A stretch of DNA of 14,836 nucleotides from Syntrophaceae bacterium (GTDB lineage Bacteria > Desulfobacterota > Syntrophorhabdia > Syntrophorhabdales > WCHB1-27), in NCBI GenBank assembly GCA_003165115.1, contig PLSJ01000272.1, positions 4,664 to 19,499 on the forward strand, read 5' to 3'. Under the pieces are notes generated by a model. That model did not search any database and was not told the DNA's origin. It saw nothing but the letters and a program-made list of their open reading frames with translations. Shown here in pieces: positions 12,323 to 14,836 of this stretch. Position numbers and translations under genes: made by a program. Position 1 is the first letter of the stretch. The number at the start of each line of letters is the position of its first letter.

Positions 12323-14836
12323 TTGGCTGCCACCCTGATGGGCGAAAGACAAAGGTTCGTAAAGCCTTATAGCAAAGGCATCTGGTACAAATTTCTGAAA
12401 GGGATATTTTTGATCCTTTTCGCCAGCACCATTGCGTTAAGCACCGTCATTGCAATAAGTGAAGAAAAAACGCTCAGCCGGTCCCTATTAGCCAAGGGCG
12501 AGAATCTGGCATCCTATGTAGCAGCACTCAGCGAAGAGCCCTTGATAGAGAAAGACAGCGTTTTGTTGGATTCGATCGTGAGTAAAGCGAATAAAGATGA
12601 AGACATCATGTCCTGTATTATCCACGATGAGCAGGGAAACACCGTTACCTCTCAATATGCCAGTATCAACTACAAGTTACCGAGACTAAACGCTATCATA
12701 GAAGGACTCCCGAAAGAAAGTGAGGTTGAAGATGTCTTGGCGGCTATTAGGAACAGAGAGGCCGTTACGGAAGTTTCTGTTCCGATTCTCGCCGGCGCCT
12801 ATACTATCGGAAAAGTCAGTATGCTCCTGTCGCAGCACAATATCCGCAAGCAAATAGTCCACACTGTAATATTTGTTCTGGCTTTGAACGTCATCGTAGC
12901 GATTCTCCTCGGCGCCGTGGTGTTTATCGTCTCAAGACGTATACTTTTCAATCCCATCACGGAGCTTTCCCGTGCCATAGCCAAGCTTGCCAAGGGTGAC
13001 CTATCTGCGAGGGTCGGCATTAAGGCCACGGGAGAAGTGGGGACGTTGCTTGAAGGCTTTAACCAGATGGCCGAAGACCTGGCCAAGACGACCGTCTCGA
13101 AAGGGTATGTCGATAATATCCTCATGAGCATGACCAACTTGTTGATCGTCGTCTCGCCGGAAAACATGATCATAAGAATAAACGCCGCTACCTGCATACT
13201 TCTGGGATATGAAGAGAAGGAACTGGTCGGGCACGCGGCCGAAATTATTTTCGGAAGGGCAGGATCAGAAAAAGAACCGTGGATGAAGACTATATTGGCA
13301 GAGAAACGTATCAGCAACATGGAAGCAACGTATATAACAAAAGATGGCCGCGAAATACCCGTCCTCGTGTCAGCCTCGGTCATGTATGACGCCAACGAGG
13401 CAATTAGTGGAATAGTCTATGTGGCTCAAGATATCACCAGGCACAGGCGGGACGAAGAATCTCTCAAGAAGGCCAAGGAGGCGGCTGAAGCGGGAAGCCG
13501 CGCAAAGAGCCAGTTCCTTGCCAACATGAGCCATGAGATTCGGACGCCCCTGAACGGCATCATCGGCATGACCGGTCTTCTCCTTGATTCCGATCAAACC
13601 CCGGAACAGCACGAGTACACGGAGGTTCTCCGCAAGAGCGGAGAGAACCTGCTTTCCCTTATCAACGATATCCTGGACCTCTCCAAGATCGAGGCCCGCA
13701 AGCTGGACCTGGAGGTCCTCGACTTTAACCTGCGCACCACAGTGGAAGAGACGGTAGACGCGCTTGCTGTCAAGGCGGACGAGAAGGGCCTGGAACTCAC
13801 CTGCCTGGTTGACCCCGATGTCCCCTCATCTCTTCGCGGCGACCCTGGCAGACTCAGGCAAATCCTCTTGAATCTGGCAAACAACGCGATCAAGTTCACA
13901 GACCGGGGCGAGGTTGCCGTCAGGGTATCGCTGGCTGAAGATACCGGCCAGAGGGCGACAATCCGCATCAGTGTCCGTGACACAGGAATCGGGATCCCGC
14001 AGGACAAGCTAGCGAACCTTTTTTCACCTTTTACGCAGGTGGACGGCTCTACTACCCGCAAGTACGGAGGTACGGGCCTCGGCCTTTCCATCTCCAAGCA
14101 GCTTGCCGAACTGATGGAGGGACGGGTGGGGGCGGAAAGCGAGGAAGGCAGAGGGTCCACTTTCTGGTTTACCGCAGTCCTCGAACGGCGACCTGATACA
14201 GACAGGTTGTTTTCTGTGCCTATTGACATCACCGGAGTGCGGGCGCTCGTGGTAGACGACAACCAGACCAACCGCCTGCTGGCAACAACGCTTTTGCAGT
14301 CCTGGGGCTGCGTCACCGGAGAGGCGGCGGATGGGAATGGCGCCCTCATTGAGTTGAGACGTGCTGTCAATAAAGGGGAACCATATCGGCTCGCCGTTCT
14401 CGACATGCAGATGCCCGGAATGGACGGGGAAACGCTTGGACGATTGATTAAGGCCGACCCGGACATCGCGCCAACAGAGATGGTAATGATGACCTCCCTG
14501 GGCCAGAGGGGGGATGCCAAGCGATTTGAGGAAGCCGGATTTGCCGGCTACCTCGTCAAACCTGTCCGCCAACGCCAGATGCTGGATGTAATCTCCCTTG
14601 CCCTGGACCGCAGAACGGCGGGTGCAAGCCCGAAGATCATCACGCAGCACAGCGCGGCCAAATTCCGCGTATCCCGCGCAAGGATCCTGGTAGCCGAGGA
14701 CAATGCCGTCAACCAGCTCGTGGCGCTCAAGATTCTTGAGAAGCTGGGCTATCACGCCGATGTCGCTGCCACCGGGAAAGAGGCCCTTGCCGCGCTCTCG
14801 AATATCCCCTACGACCTGGTGCTCATGGATTGCCAG
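12323..14836 (+). CDS. Hybrid sensor histidine kinase, right end cut by the window edge
   Basis: This is a membrane two-component hybrid kinase, 838 residues visible with no stop. In order from the TTG start: TM1 about 26-46, a roughly 130-residue extracytoplasmic domain resembling a single Cache-type sensor, TM2 about 178-205, HAMP about 206-258 ([18 protein letters not shown]), PAS about 262-370, HisKA about 394-460 with phosphoacceptor His404 in [11 protein letters not shown], and HATPase about 505-615 ([17 protein letters not shown] at 552-558, [10 protein letters not shown]). REC1 spans about 638-755 with Asp645-Asp646, phosphoacceptor Asp694 and Lys746. REC2 starts near 787 and its phosphoacceptor is Asp836, two codons before the edge; more receiver or Hpt domains may follow. 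The input half is AT-richer than the core: 50 of 120 bases G or C in 12361-12480 against 75 of 120 in 13741-13860. The exported proteins upstream are probable ligand partners. No cognate regulator gene is visible. Confidence 0.93.
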   Translation, partial: MAATLMGERQRFVKPYSKGIWYKFLKGIFLILFASTIALSTVIAISEEKTLSRSLLAKGENLASYVAALSEEPLIEKDSVLLDSIVSKANKDEDIMSCIIHDEQGNTVTSQYASINYKLPRLNAIIEGLPKESEVEDVLAAIRNREAVTEVSVPILAGAYTIGKVSMLLSQHNIRKQIVHTVIFVLALNVIVAILLGAVVFIVSRRILFNPITELSRAIAKLAKGDLSARVGIKATGEVGTLLEGFNQMAEDLAKTTVSKGYVDNILMSMTNLLIVVSPENMIIRINAATCILLGYEEKELVGHAAEIIFGRAGSEKEPWMKTILAEKRISNMEATYITKDGREIPVLVSASVMYDANEAISGIVYVAQDITRHRRDEESLKKAKEAAEAGSRAKSQFLANMSHEIRTPLNGIIGMTGLLLDSDQTPEQHEYTEVLRKSGENLLSLINDILDLSKIEARKLDLEVLDFNLRTTVEETVDALAVKADEKGLELTCLVDPDVPSSLRGDPGRLRQILLNLANNAIKFTDRGEVAVRVSLAEDTGQRATIRISVRDTGIGIPQDKLANLFSPFTQVDGSTTRKYGGTGLGLSISKQLAELMEGRVGAESEEGRGSTFWFTAVLERRPDTDRLFSVPIDITGVRALVVDDNQTNRLLATTLLQSWGCVTGEAADGNGALIELRRAVNKGEPYRLAVLDMQMPGMDGETLGRLIKADPDIAPTEMVMMTSLGQRGDAKRFEEAGFAGYLVKPVRQRQMLDVISLALDRRTAGASPKIITQHSAAKFRVSRARILVAEDNAVNQLVALKILEKLGYHADVAATGKEALAALSNIPYDLVLMDCQ

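Noticed and set aside
12799..14755. Several minus-strand open frames opposite the histidine kinase (up to 308 codons)
   Set aside because: The plus strand encodes a continuous, textbook hybrid kinase with all catalytic boxes. The minus frames have no recognisable domain.

Overview
The window looks like chromosomal DNA from a GC-rich, Gram-negative, probably anaerobic bacterium. A deltaproteobacterial (Desulfobacterota-type) host is my best guess. This is inferred from the gene repertoire (glucosylglycerate genes, a large hybrid histidine kinase, an exported ABC-type binding protein, a B12-type radical SAM protein with UbiA), not from a marker gene. There is no rRNA, tRNA, CRISPR array, transposase or phage gene.

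Region 1 (25-3592) is a compatible-solute locus. A GT81-type glucosyl-3-phosphoglycerate synthase (gpgS, 2598 to 1390, minus) is followed by a second GT-A glycosyltransferase (1317 to 25, minus). The matching HAD-IIB sugar-phosphoglycerate phosphatase (gpgP-like, 2744-3592, plus) is divergent. GpgS and GpgP together make glucosylglycerate from an NDP-glucose and 3-phosphoglycerate. The second transferase may make the same compound in one step or extend it. The 145-bp divergent region holds two face-to-face promoter candidates with adjacent -10 boxes and a perfect 13-bp inverted repeat that covers one -35 box.

Region 2 (3623-7102, minus) is one large SNF2/Rad54-like ATPase with an N-terminal SWIM-like zinc finger. 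It is convergent with gpgP.

Region 3 (7219-9560, plus) is a tightly coupled pair with a 7-bp overlap: a B12-binding-type radical SAM protein and a UbiA-family prenyltransferase. The pairing suggests lipid, quinone or isoprenoid modification, but the product is unknown.

Region 4 (9561-14836, plus) starts with a 416-bp noncoding leader holding hairpins and a weak 53-codon ORF. Three genes follow with short gaps: an exported FIST-domain protein, an exported ABC_sub_bind-type (TrpX-like) binding protein without transporter partners, and a membrane hybrid histidine kinase (TM-extracytoplasmic-TM-HAMP-PAS-HisKA-HATPase-REC-REC). The kinase runs off the right edge just after the second receiver's phosphoacceptor Asp. 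The arrangement suggests a periplasmic sensing system in which one or both exported proteins feed the kinase. It is the best candidate here for an undescribed system. Base composition drops in the binding protein and the kinase input half, then returns to about 60% GC in the kinase core.
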